Positions 55,691 to 64,000 of a stretch of 64,000 bases of DNA are shown here, piece after piece. Both the position numbers and the translations under genes were made by a program. Each line of letters opens with the position of its first letter. Position 1 is the stretch's first letter. The stretch lies in assembly GCF_014646015.1 (NCBI RefSeq), contig NZ_BMMQ01000002.1, forward strand, positions 186,277 through 250,276, read 5' to 3'. The notes beneath the pieces are model-generated. The model was not told where the DNA came from and did no database searches. It was given only the letters and a program-made list of their open reading frames with translations. This DNA is from Microbacterium nanhaiense (GTDB taxonomy: Bacteria > Actinomycetota > Actinomycetes > Actinomycetales > Microbacteriaceae).

Positions 55691-56622
55691 ACCGTGGCCT
55701 CCGGCAGCGCGCGCCACCCGTCGGTGATCACGCGGCCGTACAGGCGGTCGGCATCGAGGCGTCGAAGCTCCTCCGCGATGCACTCGCGGAGCGAGCGGCG
55801 GGGGAGGAGGAGATCGTGATCGGGCTGACCGGGCTGGGTGAGCACCGCGTGCGTCTCCGTCCTGCGCTCGAGGACGATGTCGCCCGACTCGCGCGTCAGG
55901 CGCACCGAACGCATGCCGTGCGACCACTCGGCCGGATCCTCGTTGCGCCAGGTGACGGGCACGTCCAGGGCCATGCCGAGCCAAGCGGCGAGCAGCGCGG
56001 TCGAGGGCGAATCCGCCGCACCGCGCACCTCCACCGCGGTGACGGGCTCGAACGGCGGCTGGTCGAGGACCGCCGCGAGATGCTCGCGCCAACGGGTCAG
56101 GCGGGTCCAGGCGAGGTCGGTGTCGCCCGGACGGTACGTTTCGTCGAGGCGCGCGAGGCGCTCGTCCGCCTTCTCCGAGGCCGAAGAGTCGGTGATGCGC
56201 CGCTGTGCGATGCGCCCCAGGGGCGACAGTGCGGGGGCCTCGGGCGCGTCGTCGCCCGGCCACCAAGCGACGACGGGCGCGTCGGGCAGGAGCAGACCGG
56301 TGACGAGCGACTCGGAGTTGTTCGCCGCCTCACCGTACGCGTGCAGGATGACGACCTCGCTCGCGCCCGCGTCGCCGCCGACGCGGATCTCGGCGTCGAG
56401 GCGCGCCTCGTCGCCAGGGTGGGTGACGACCACGATCACGCGCATGGGGTGCTCGCGCGAAGCGTCATTCGCCGCCTCGATGGCCTCCTCGACCGGACGG
56501 TCGTCGGCCTTGATGATGAGGGTCAGCACGCGGCCGAGGGCGACGGCGCCGCCCTCCTCGCGAACGCTGACGAGCTTCTTCGCGACCTTGCTGACGGTCG
56601 TCTCGTTCAGATCGATGATCAC
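55687..56622 (-). CDS. opcA: Glucose-6-phosphate dehydrogenase assembly protein OpcA
   Basis: A 311-residue protein that supports activity of G6PDH in Actinobacteria and cyanobacteria. It begins VIIDLNETTVSKVAKKL with a GTG 6 nt after GGAGG; the conserved middle VTGLLLPDAPVVAWWPGD and the C-terminal LRECIAEELRRLDADRLYGR are present. The gene overlaps zwf at its start and pgl at its end, so the three are made in a coupled fashion. Confidence 0.94.
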   Translation of the reverse strand: MIIDLNETTVSKVAKKLVSVREEGGAVALGRVLTLIIKADDRPVEEAIEAANDASREHPMRVIVVVTHPGDEARLDAEIRVGGDAGASEVVILHAYGEAANNSESLVTGLLLPDAPVVAWWPGDDAPEAPALSPLGRIAQRRITDSSASEKADERLARLDETYRPGDTDLAWTRLTRWREHLAAVLDQPPFEPVTAVEVRGAADSPSTALLAAWLGMALDVPVTWRNEDPAEWSHGMRSVRLTRESGDIVLERRTETHAVLTQPGQPDHDLLLPRRSLRECIAEELRRLDADRLYGRVITDGWRALPEATV

Positions 56623-58166
56623 GGGCGCCTCCAGACGCGGCCATCCTGCGCGAGCAGGGCATCGGCGGAGGCGGGCCCCCACGAACCGGATTCGTACTGT
56701 TCGAGCGGCTCGTCGAGCGAGGCCCAGTACTTTTCGATGGGGTCGAGGATCCGCCAGGACAGCTCGACCTCCTCGTGACGCGGGAACAGGGGCGGGTCGC
56801 CCAGCAGCACGTCGAGGATGAGGCGCTCGTAGGCCTCGGGGCTCGCCTCGGTGAACGCGTGGCCGTACCCGAAGTCCATCGTGACATCACGGACGTGGGT
56901 GCCGTTGCCCGGCACCTTCGACCCGAATCGCAGGGTCACGCCCTCGTCGGGCTGCACGCGGATCACGAGCGCGTTCTGGCTCAGGTCGGAGGACTGCCCG
57001 CGCGAGAACAGGTGCGTCGGGGCCTCCTTGAACACGACCGCGATCTCGGTCACGCGTCGGCCGAGCCGCTTGCCCGTGCGCACGTAGAACGGCACACCCG
57101 CCCAGCGGCGCGTGTCGATCTCGAGCTTGATGGCCGCGTAGGTCTCGGTCTTCGACTGCGGATCCATGCCGTCTTCGTCGAGGAACCCCGTGACCTTCTC
57201 GCCGCCCTGCCAGCCGCCCGCGTACTGTCCGCGCGCGGTGGCCTTCGACAGGTCCTCGGGCAGCACGACCGCCTCGAGCACCTTCTCCTTCTCGGCGCGC
57301 AGGTGCTCGGCCGAGAGGCTGATGGGCTCCTCCATCGCGGTGAGCGCGAGCAGCTGCAGGAGGTGGTTCTGGATGACGTCACGGGCGGCACCCACACCGT
57401 CGTAGTAGCCTGCGCGGCCGCCGACGCCGATGTCCTCGGCCATCGTGATCTGCACGTGGTCGATGTGATTGCGGTTCCAGATCGGCTCGTACAGCTCGTT
57501 CGCGAAGCGCAGCGCGAGGATGTTCTGCACCGTCTCCTTGCCGAGGTAATGGTCGATGCGGAAGATCGAGTCGCTCGGGAAGGCGGCCTCGAGGGAGTCG
57601 TTGAGCTCGCGGGCCGACTCCAGGTCGTGGCCGAAGGGCTTCTCGATGACCACGCGGCGCCAACGGTCGCCGTCGGAGTTCTCGTCGACGAGACCGGACT
57701 TCAGGAGCTGCTGAGCGACGACGTCGAAGGCCTTCGGCGGGATCGACAGGTAGAACGCGTGGTTCCCCATCGTGCCGCGCTCGCGGTCGAGGGTGTCGAC
57801 GGTCTCGCGCAGCCGAACGTAGGCGTCGGGGTCGTCGAAGGTGCCCTGCACGAAGCGGATCCCCTGGGCGAGCTGCTGCCAGGTCTCCTCACGGAACTCG
57901 GTGCGCGCGTTCTGCTGCACGGCATCGTGGACGATCTGGGCGAAGTCTTCATCTTCCCATTCGCGTCGCGCGAAGCCGACGAGCGCGAACCCCGGGGGGA
58001 GTAGGCCGCGGTTGGCGAGGTCGTAGACCGCGGGGAGGAGCTTCTTGCGGGCGAGGTCGCCGGTGACGCCGAAGATGACGAGGGCGCTCGGGCCCGCGAT
58101 GCGATTCAGGCGACGATCGTCGCTGTCGCGCAGCGGATTGACGCCGCGCGTGATGGGTGCTGGCAT
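56619..58166 (-). CDS. zwf: Glucose-6-phosphate 1-dehydrogenase
   Basis: A 515-residue enzyme opening the oxidative pentose-phosphate pathway. The nucleotide-binding LVIFGVTGDLARKKLLPAV, the substrate motif RIDHYLGKETVQNILALRF with the catalytic region, and VVIEKPFGHDLESARELN are visible. I start at the ATG at 58166 with AAGGAA before it, rather than 36 bases upstream. A 14-bp hairpin separates it from tal, so zwf-opcA-pgl may also have separate control. Confidence 0.97.
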   Translation of the reverse strand: MPAPITRGVNPLRDSDDRRLNRIAGPSALVIFGVTGDLARKKLLPAVYDLANRGLLPPGFALVGFARREWEDEDFAQIVHDAVQQNARTEFREETWQQLAQGIRFVQGTFDDPDAYVRLRETVDTLDRERGTMGNHAFYLSIPPKAFDVVAQQLLKSGLVDENSDGDRWRRVVIEKPFGHDLESARELNDSLEAAFPSDSIFRIDHYLGKETVQNILALRFANELYEPIWNRNHIDHVQITMAEDIGVGGRAGYYDGVGAARDVIQNHLLQLLALTAMEEPISLSAEHLRAEKEKVLEAVVLPEDLSKATARGQYAGGWQGGEKVTGFLDEDGMDPQSKTETYAAIKLEIDTRRWAGVPFYVRTGKRLGRRVTEIAVVFKEAPTHLFSRGQSSDLSQNALVIRVQPDEGVTLRFGSKVPGNGTHVRDVTMDFGYGHAFTEASPEAYERLILDVLLGDPPLFPRHEEVELSWRILDPIEKYWASLDEPLEQYESGSWGPASADALLAQDGRVWRRP

Positions 58167-58200
58167 GGATTCCTTCTCATCGCGTGGGGCATAAGCCCAC

Positions 58201-58234
58201 ACCGGGCCCCTCGCGCTCAGGCGAGGGGCCCGGT
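58201..58234 (-). terminator. Hairpin between tal and zwf
   Basis: A perfect 14-bp stem (58201-58214 with 58221-58234) and 6-nt loop follows the tal stop on the minus strand. Without a T run on that strand it may reduce, not end, read-through into zwf. Confidence 0.7.
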
Positions 58235-58245
58235 TTCATAGGGAT

Positions 58246-59352
58246 TTAGCGGGCCGCCGTGAGCGCGTCGGCCACAGTCTTCTGCAGGTCGTGCCACGAG
58301 GCGATGAACTTCTCCACGCCCTCGTCTTCCAGCACCTGCGTGACGTCGGCGAAGTCGACACCCGCGGCAGCGAGATTCTCGAACACCTTGTGGGCGTTGT
58401 CGTAGTTCGGCGTCACGGTGTCGCCCGTGATGGTGCCGTGGTCGTGCGTCGCCTCGAGGGTCTTCTCGGGCATGGTGTTGACGGTACCCCGCGCGACCAG
58501 CTCGGTCACGTAGAGGGTGTCGGGCAGCGACGGGTCCTTGACGCCCGTCGACGCCCACAGCGGGCGCTGCACGTTGGCACCGGCGCCGGTGAGCTCGGTC
58601 GCGCGGGGCTCCGCGAACTTCTTCTCGAACAGCTCGTATGCAAGGCGAGCGTTCGCCACGCCCGCCTGCGAGGTGAGGGCGAGGGCCTCGTCGGTGCCGA
58701 GCGCCTTGAGGCGGTTGTCGACCTCCGTGTCGACGCGCGACACGAAGAAGGACGCCACCGAGTGCAACTTCGACAGGTCGTGACCGGCCTCGCGGGCCTG
58801 CTCGAGCCCGGCGAGGTAGGCGTCGATGACCTCTTCGTAGCGCTCGAGGGAGAAGATCAGCGTCACGTTGACGGAGATCCCGGCGCCGATCACCGCGGTG
58901 ATGGCGGGAAGACCGGCCTTCGTCGCGGGGATCTTGATGAGCGCGTTCTCGCGGTCCACGCGGGCCCAGAGGTCCTTCGCCTGCGCGATGGTGCCATCGG
59001 TGTCGTGCGCGAGGTCGGGGGAGACCTCGATGGACACGCGGCCATCGACACCGCCCGTGGCGTCGTAGACGGGCTGGAAGATGTCGCAGGCGTCCTGCAC
59101 GTCCTTCGAGGTGATCGTGAAGATCGCCTCATCGGTCGACGCGCCCGAGGCGGCGAGCTCGGCGACGGCGTCGGCGTAGCTGGCGCCGTTCGACAGCGCG
59201 CCGGCGAAGATCGTCGGGTTCGTGGTGACGCCCGAGACGCTGCGCGTCTCGATGAGCTCGGCCAGGTTTCCGCTCGAGATGCGGTCGCGCGAGAGGTCGT
59301 CGAGCCAGATGCTGACGCCCGCTGCGGCGAGCTGTGCGGTGTTGGCGGTCAT
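58246..59352 (-). CDS. tal: Transaldolase
   Basis: A 368-residue transaldolase of the actinobacterial subclass. [20 protein letters not shown] and [15 protein letters not shown] are the N-terminal signatures; the Schiff-base lysine is in [36 protein letters not shown] and [17 protein letters not shown] lie in the C-terminal half. It transfers dihydroxyacetone units in the non-oxidative pentose-phosphate branch. It overlaps tkt by 4 bp. Confidence 0.97.
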   Translation of the reverse strand: MTANTAQLAAAGVSIWLDDLSRDRISSGNLAELIETRSVSGVTTNPTIFAGALSNGASYADAVAELAASGASTDEAIFTITSKDVQDACDIFQPVYDATGGVDGRVSIEVSPDLAHDTDGTIAQAKDLWARVDRENALIKIPATKAGLPAITAVIGAGISVNVTLIFSLERYEEVIDAYLAGLEQAREAGHDLSKLHSVASFFVSRVDTEVDNRLKALGTDEALALTSQAGVANARLAYELFEKKFAEPRATELTGAGANVQRPLWASTGVKDPSLPDTLYVTELVARGTVNTMPEKTLEATHDHGTITGDTVTPNYDNAHKVFENLAAAGVDFADVTQVLEDEGVEKFIASWHDLQKTVADALTAAR

Positions 59353-61430
59353 GCGTTCTCCTTGATGGTCTCGCGAGCGGCCTCGACGACCGCTTCGGTC
59401 GTGACGCCGAACTTCGTGAAGAGGGTCTGGTAATCGGCCGAGGCACCGAAGTGCTCGATCGAGATCGAGCGGCCGCGGTCGCCCACGATGCCGCGCCAGG
59501 GCGAGGCGATTCCCGCCTCGACCGACACGCGAGCGGTGACGGAGGACGGCAGCACGCTCTCGCGGTACTCGGCGTCCTGCTCGGCGAACCATTCGAGCGA
59601 CGGCGCCGAGACGACGCGTGCGCCGATGCCCTCGGCGGCGAGCGCCTCGCGGGCCTCGACGGCCAGCTGCACCTCGGAGCCGGTGGCGATGAGGATCACG
59701 TCGGGCGTGCCGTTCGGGGCGTCCTGCAGCACGTAGGCGCCCTTCGCGGTCAGCTCGGCCGACGCGAACTCGCCCGACGCGCGGTCGAAGGTGGGGACGT
59801 TCTGGCGCGTGAGGGCGAGGCCGACCGGGCCGCCGTGACGCTTGAGGGTCTCGAGCCAGGCGTACGCCGTTTCGTTGGCGTCAGCGGGGCGCACGACCGC
59901 GAGGTTCGGGATCGCGCGGAGCGCAGCGAGGTGCTCGATCGGCTGGTGCGTCGGGCCGTCCTCGCCGAGGGCGACGGAGTCGTGCGTCCAGACGAAGATG
60001 CTCGGGATGTTCATGAGCGCCGCGAGTCGGACGGCGGGCCGCATGTAGTCGGCGAACTGCAGGAAGGTTCCGCCGTACGAGCGGGTCTTGCCGTGCAGCG
60101 TGATTCCGTTGAGGATCGCCGCCATTGCGTGCTCGCGGATGCCGAAGTGCAGCACGCGCCCGTAGGGCGATCCCTTCCAGTCGTGCGTCGACCACTCGGC
60201 CGGGATGAACGACTGGGCGCCGTCGATCGTCGTGTTGTTCGAACCGGCGAGGTCGGCGGATCCGCCCCACAGCTCGGGGAGCTCGGAGGCGAGGGCGTTG
60301 ATGACCTTGCCGCTCGCGGCGCGCGTCGACGAGGAGCTTCCGCCCTCGAAAACGGGGAGGGCCTGCTCGATGTTCTCGGGGAGCGCGCCGGCCTCGAGCC
60401 GGTCGAGGAGCGCCTTGCGCTCGGGGTTCGCCGCCGCCCAGGCGTCGAAGCGCTCCTGCCAGGCGGCGTGGGCCTCGGCGGCGCGAGCCGACAGCTGACG
60501 GGTGTGGGCGATGACCTCGTCCTCGACGACGAAGCTCTGCTCCGGGTCGAAGCCGAGCACCTGCTTGGTCGCCGCGACCTCGTCCGCGCCGAGCGCGTTG
60601 CCGTGGACCGACTCCGTGCCCTTCTTGTTCGGAGCCGGGTAACCGATGAGGGTCTTGAGCACGATGAGCGTGGGCTTGCCGGTCTCGGCCTTGCCTTCCT
60701 CGATCGCCGCGTTGAGCGCAGCGACGTCCTCGACGTATTCACCGCCCGCGGTCCAGTCCACGTGCAGCACCTGCCAGCCGTACGCCTCGTAGCGCGCCGC
60801 CACGTCCTCGGTGAAGGCGACGTTCGTGTCGCCCTCGATCGAGATCTGGTTCGAGTCGTAGATCGCGATGAGGTTGCCGAGCTTCTGGTGGCCGGCGAGC
60901 GAGGAGGCCTCGCTCGTCACGCCCTCCTGCAGGTCGCCGTCGCCGGCGATGGCGTAGACGAAGTGGTCGAAGGGGCTCTCGCCCGCGGGAGCCTCCGGGT
61001 CGAACAGCCCGCGCTCGTAGCGCGAGGCATAGGCGAATCCGACGGCCGAGGCGAGACCCTGGCCGAGCGGGCCGGTCGTGATCTCGACGCCGTCCGTCTC
61101 GCCGTACTCGGGGTGGCCCGGGGTCTTCGAGCCCCACGTGCGGAGCGCCTTGAGGTCGTCGAGCTCGAGGCCGAAGCCGCCGAGGTACAGCTGAACGTAC
61201 TGCGTCAGCGACGAGTGCCCCACCGAGAGGATGAAGCGGTCGCGGCCCAGCCAGTGGGTGTCGGCGGGGTCGTGGTTGATCACGCGCTGGTACAGCAGGT
61301 ACGCGACGGGGGCCAGGCTCATGGCCGTTCCCGGGTGTCCGTTGCCAACCTTCTGAACGGCGTCAGCCGCCAGCACGCGCGCCGTGTCCACGGCTCGTCG
61401 ATCGATGTCGTCCCAACGCAGTTCTGCCAC
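59349..61430 (-). CDS. tkt: Transketolase
   Basis: A 693-residue thiamine-diphosphate enzyme. The N-terminal [20 protein letters not shown], the ThDP motif [20 protein letters not shown] with [14 protein letters not shown], and the pyrimidine-domain TWTHDS-type segment [20 protein letters not shown] are present. First gene of the pentose-phosphate operon and divergent from ctaB, an arrangement common in Actinobacteria. It would also use xylulose 5-phosphate produced by the arabinose pathway. Confidence 0.98.
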   Translation of the reverse strand: MAELRWDDIDRRAVDTARVLAADAVQKVGNGHPGTAMSLAPVAYLLYQRVINHDPADTHWLGRDRFILSVGHSSLTQYVQLYLGGFGLELDDLKALRTWGSKTPGHPEYGETDGVEITTGPLGQGLASAVGFAYASRYERGLFDPEAPAGESPFDHFVYAIAGDGDLQEGVTSEASSLAGHQKLGNLIAIYDSNQISIEGDTNVAFTEDVAARYEAYGWQVLHVDWTAGGEYVEDVAALNAAIEEGKAETGKPTLIVLKTLIGYPAPNKKGTESVHGNALGADEVAATKQVLGFDPEQSFVVEDEVIAHTRQLSARAAEAHAAWQERFDAWAAANPERKALLDRLEAGALPENIEQALPVFEGGSSSSTRAASGKVINALASELPELWGGSADLAGSNNTTIDGAQSFIPAEWSTHDWKGSPYGRVLHFGIREHAMAAILNGITLHGKTRSYGGTFLQFADYMRPAVRLAALMNIPSIFVWTHDSVALGEDGPTHQPIEHLAALRAIPNLAVVRPADANETAYAWLETLKRHGGPVGLALTRQNVPTFDRASGEFASAELTAKGAYVLQDAPNGTPDVILIATGSEVQLAVEAREALAAEGIGARVVSAPSLEWFAEQDAEYRESVLPSSVTARVSVEAGIASPWRGIVGDRGRSISIEHFGASADYQTLFTKFGVTTEAVVEAARETIKENA

Positions 61431-61519
61431 GGGACCGCCCTTCCGTCAGTGGTGATGCGTCTCGGCATAGCGCGCACGGGCGATGTGCCCGGGCGGCCTC
61501 GACGCGCGTTTCCACTACC

Positions 61520-61585
61520 AGCTTAGTGAAAGCTGAGGGCGCTGGCGTCACCCCGTGACACCCGATGACGCCGACGCGTGTCACG
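61520..61585. promoter_or_regulatory. Inverted repeats in the tkt-ctaB divergent control region
   Basis: The 242-bp region between the two starts contains AGCTTAGTGAAAGCT (61520-61534, 5-bp arms) and an 8-bp inverted repeat CGTGACAC (61554-61561) with GTGTCACG (61578-61585). Either could bind a regulator of tkt or ctaB. TAGAAT (61629-61634) is a plausible ctaB -10 box. Confidence 0.4.
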
Positions 61586-61672
61586 ACGCACGTGGGAGAT
61601 CCCTGATCGGGAGAACTTCTACATGCCATAGAATGATTTCGTTTGGCCGAAGAAAGATCCGGAGGGTACGCG

Positions 61673-62644
61673 TTGTCGACGAGTTCACGCTCCGAGCAAG
61701 CCTCGACCGAGGCCGAGCTCGGCACTTCCCGCGCAGGCAAGCGCGGCATCCGTCGCACGCTCGCCGCCTACGTCGCGCTCACGAAGCCGCGCGTTCTCGA
61801 GCTCCTGCTCGTGTCTACCGTCCCGGTGATGTTCCTCGCCGCCGATGGCCTGCCGAACCTCTGGCTCGTCCTCGTCACCGTCATCGGTGGCGCGATGAGC
61901 GCCGGCTCGGCCGCCTCGTTCAACATGTACATCGATCGCGACATCGACAAGAAGATGAAGCGCACGAAGAATCGCCCGCTCGTGACGGGCGAGATCACGC
62001 CCCGCGCGGCGCTGATCTTCTCCTGGGCGCTCGCGGCAATCCAGGCCGTGTGGTTCCTCGTCTTCACGAACGTTCTCACGACGGTCTTGAGTTGCGTCGC
62101 GATCTTCTTCTACGTCGTCGTCTACACGATCATCCTCAAGCGACGCACCGAGCAGAACATCGTGTGGGGCGGCATCGCCGGCTGCTTCCCTGTGCTCATC
62201 GGGTGGACCGCCGTGACGAACTCGCTCGACTGGGCGCCGTTCGTGCTCTTCGTGTTGGTGTTCCTGTGGACGCCCCCGCACTACTGGCCGCTGTCGATGA
62301 AGTACGCGGGAGACTACGACGAGACCGACGTGCCGATGCTCGGTGCGACCCGCTCGGGTCAGCAGGTCGGCCTGCAGGTGGTGCTGTACGCCTGGGCGAC
62401 CCTCGCGTGCTCGCTGCTGCTCATCCCGGTCGCCGATATGGGAATCGTCTACACGGCGTCGGCGCTGGTGTTCGGCGGCTGGTTCATCTACGAATCGCAC
62501 CGCATGTACAACATGTCGGTCCGCGCGAAGGCCGGTGTCGAGAAGGGCTCGGAGGCGCGCCCGATGCGCGTGTTCCACGCCTCGATCACCTACCTCACGC
62601 TCGTGTTCCTCGCGGTCGCCATCGACCCGCTCTTGCCGTTCTGA
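61673..62644 (+). CDS. ctaB: Protoheme IX farnesyltransferase (heme O synthase)
   Basis: A 323-residue UbiA-type prenyltransferase adding a farnesyl group to heme b for cytochrome oxidase. Nine hydrophobic helices are expected. The two Asp-rich sites are [20 protein letters not shown] and [20 protein letters not shown]. The start is TTG at 61673, 7 nt after GGAGG, ten codons inside the longest frame; the N-terminal 30 residues are hydrophilic. It is divergent from tkt. Confidence 0.95.
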   Translation: MSTSSRSEQASTEAELGTSRAGKRGIRRTLAAYVALTKPRVLELLLVSTVPVMFLAADGLPNLWLVLVTVIGGAMSAGSAASFNMYIDRDIDKKMKRTKNRPLVTGEITPRAALIFSWALAAIQAVWFLVFTNVLTTVLSCVAIFFYVVVYTIILKRRTEQNIVWGGIAGCFPVLIGWTAVTNSLDWAPFVLFVLVFLWTPPHYWPLSMKYAGDYDETDVPMLGATRSGQQVGLQVVLYAWATLACSLLLIPVADMGIVYTASALVFGGWFIYESHRMYNMSVRAKAGVEKGSEARPMRVFHASITYLTLVFLAVAIDPLLPF

Positions 62645-62660
62645 CGGGTAGCCTGAGGGG

Positions 62661-64000
62661 GTGAGTGACCCCGAAAGCGAGCCCCCCACCCGAACGATCG
62701 CGCTGGATCATGCGGCCAGGTGGCGGGCATTCGGGGCCAGCGTCAGCGTCTCCGCGCTGACGATCATGGACGTCTCCAAGGTGAACGTCGGGCTGGCGTC
62801 GATCGAGGAGGCGCTCGGCGGCGGATCCACGGAGCTGCAGCTCGTCGTGTCCGGGTACATCCTCGCGTTCGGACTCGCGCTCGTGCCGTTCGGACGCATC
62901 GGCGATCAGCGATCGCGTCGGACGCTCATGATCGCCGGTCTCATCGGCTTCACGCTCGGGAGCGTCCTCTGCGCCATCGCGCCGAACATCTGGGTGCTCG
63001 TCGTCGCCCGGTTCCTGCAGGGGATCGCGGCGGGCGTGCAGATGCCGCAGGTGATGGGAACGATCCAGCAGATCTTCACGGGGCGCGAGCGCGGCATGGC
63101 GTTCGGCCTCTTCGGCGCGATCATCGGCTTGTCGACCGCCTTCGGGCCGACGCTGGGTGGCCTCATGATCGCCCTCGGTGGGCCCGAGGACGGCTGGAGG
63201 TGGATCTTCTGGATGAACCTCCCGCTCGGCGCCGCCGTGATCGCGGTGCTGTGGAAGGTGCTTCCCGAGGTGCGCCGACCGGACACCGCGCGCATCTCGC
63301 TGGATCCGGTCGGGCTCGTGCTGTTCGCGGCGATGGTCACGACGCTGATGTTCCCCTTCCTGCTGACGACCGGGTCGCCCGAGGACTCGCCGGCGCGCTG
63401 GTGGCTGCTGGTGCCGTTCGCGATCGTCGCCGTCGGCTTCGTGCTGTGGGAGCACCGTTACGCCGCCCGGGGCGGCGCGCCGCTCGTCCCGATGGGTCTG
63501 TTCCGGATCCGGTCGTGGCGCAACGGCACGATGCTGCAGGCTCTCTACTTCGCCGCGATGCCGTGCGTGTTCCTGCTCACGGCCCTCTACCTGCAGCAGG
63601 GGCTCGGCCTGTCCGCCCTCGCCGCGGGCGCCGTCACGATCGGCTTCGCCCTGCTGAGCGCGTATTCTTCCTGGCAGAGCGGGAAGCTCGTCGCGCGATT
63701 CGGGCGTTCTCTCGTCGTGTTCGGGCTGGTGCTCGTTCTCGTCTCGACCCTCGCGCTCATCGCGACGGCCCACTACGTGCCCGATGAGGCGACGCCGTGG
63801 GTGATGGCGGGAATCATGGTGGTCGGCGGCCTCGGCGGCGGCTGCGTCATCTCGCCGAATCAGACCCTGACGCTCGCGGAGATCCCTCCCTCGGAGGGAG
63901 GCCTCGCGGGATCCGTCGGACAGCTCGGCCAGCGCGTGGGGAACGCGATCGGCGCGGCGGTGGCGCTCAGCCTGTTCTATTCGACGATCTTCCGCGAAGA
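62661..64000 (+). CDS. MFS transporter, drug:H+ antiporter-2 (DHA2) type, partial
   Basis: The first 446 residues of a 14-helix exporter; the gene continues past the right edge. Motif A is GLALVPFGRIGDQRSRRTLM, and the motif C region in helix 5 is AIIGLSTAFGPTLGGLMIAL, typical of proton-coupled multidrug exporters. WRWIFWMNLPLGAA is the DHA2 hallmark. It starts with GTG, 6 nt after TAGCCT (62649-62654), so it is leaderless and separate from ctaB. The substrate cannot be predicted. Confidence 0.9.
   Translation, partial: MSDPESEPPTRTIALDHAARWRAFGASVSVSALTIMDVSKVNVGLASIEEALGGGSTELQLVVSGYILAFGLALVPFGRIGDQRSRRTLMIAGLIGFTLGSVLCAIAPNIWVLVVARFLQGIAAGVQMPQVMGTIQQIFTGRERGMAFGLFGAIIGLSTAFGPTLGGLMIALGGPEDGWRWIFWMNLPLGAAVIAVLWKVLPEVRRPDTARISLDPVGLVLFAAMVTTLMFPFLLTTGSPEDSPARWWLLVPFAIVAVGFVLWEHRYAARGGAPLVPMGLFRIRSWRNGTMLQALYFAAMPCVFLLTALYLQQGLGLSALAAGAVTIGFALLSAYSSWQSGKLVARFGRSLVVFGLVLVLVSTLALIATAHYVPDEATPWVMAGIMVVGGLGGGCVISPNQTLTLAEIPPSEGGLAGSVGQLGQRVGNAIGAAVALSLFYSTIFRE

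Overview
The window is a stretch of chromosome from a high-GC Gram-positive actinobacterium, most likely a Microbacteriaceae member such as Microbacterium. The pointers are actinobacterial lineage genes (whiA, rbpA, opcA), a tmRNA whose tag reads ANSKRTDFALAA, the gene orders uvrA-uvrC-rapZ-whiA and gap-pgk-tpi-secG-rbpA, tkt-tal-zwf-opcA-pgl divergent from ctaB, and a strong habit of leaderless transcription in which a TANNNT -10 box sits 6-7 nt before an ATG or GTG. The genus is inferred; no 16S rRNA gene is present.

Layout. 1-5.6 kb: small accessory and stress genes (partial ltrA, SnoaL-like protein, TetR, MerR, DUF2200, DUF2975, arfB, an overlapping crcB pair, an SRPBCC protein). 5.6-8.4 kb: ssrA (tmRNA), two lipoproteins, hisN and tRNA-Lys(CTT). 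8.5-25.3 kb: an L-arabinose and arabinan utilisation island with three LacI regulators, araB-araD-araA, a TIM-barrel isomerase/epimerase, a 3-hydroxyacyl-CoA-dehydrogenase-like oxidoreductase, two GH51 arabinofuranosidases, an ABC importer without its own ATPase and an alditol-oxidase-like flavoprotein. 25.3-27.8 kb: a small membrane protein and otsAB (trehalose). 27.8-31.8 kb: ilvBNC with a leader in front and an 82-bp direct repeat behind. 31.8-37.3 kb: a DksA/TraR zinc finger, Pr6Pr membrane protein, rpsA, an AT-richer lipoprotein with a proline-rich PKD-type protein, and coaE. 37.5-49.2 kb: the excision-repair genes uvrB, uvrA and uvrC, rapZ, and a MoxR/DUF58/DUF4129 membrane operon between uvrB and uvrA. 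49.3-54.9 kb: whiA, sodA, gap-pgk-tpi, secG, rbpA. 55-61.4 kb (minus strand): pentose-phosphate operon tkt-tal-zwf-opcA-pgl. 61.7-64 kb: ctaB and a partial MFS exporter.

How it fits together. Arabino-oligosaccharides would be captured by the Tat-type lipoprotein, imported by the two permeases, cut by the cytoplasmic GH51 enzymes, and the arabinose passed through AraA, AraB and AraD to xylulose 5-phosphate, which the pentose-phosphate and glycolytic genes further along can use. Each control region of the island has a different palindrome, and these can be matched to the recognition helices of the three LacI proteins.

No CRISPR array, insertion sequence, phage or classical defence island was seen. 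The most unusual signals are regulatory or compositional: a strongly over-represented GGATCC hexamer, pervasive leaderless starts, an 11-codon leaderless ORF coupled to the DUF4129 gene, the ilvC stop codon lying inside a tandem repeat, and a 21-bp tandem repeat just before the crcB pair.
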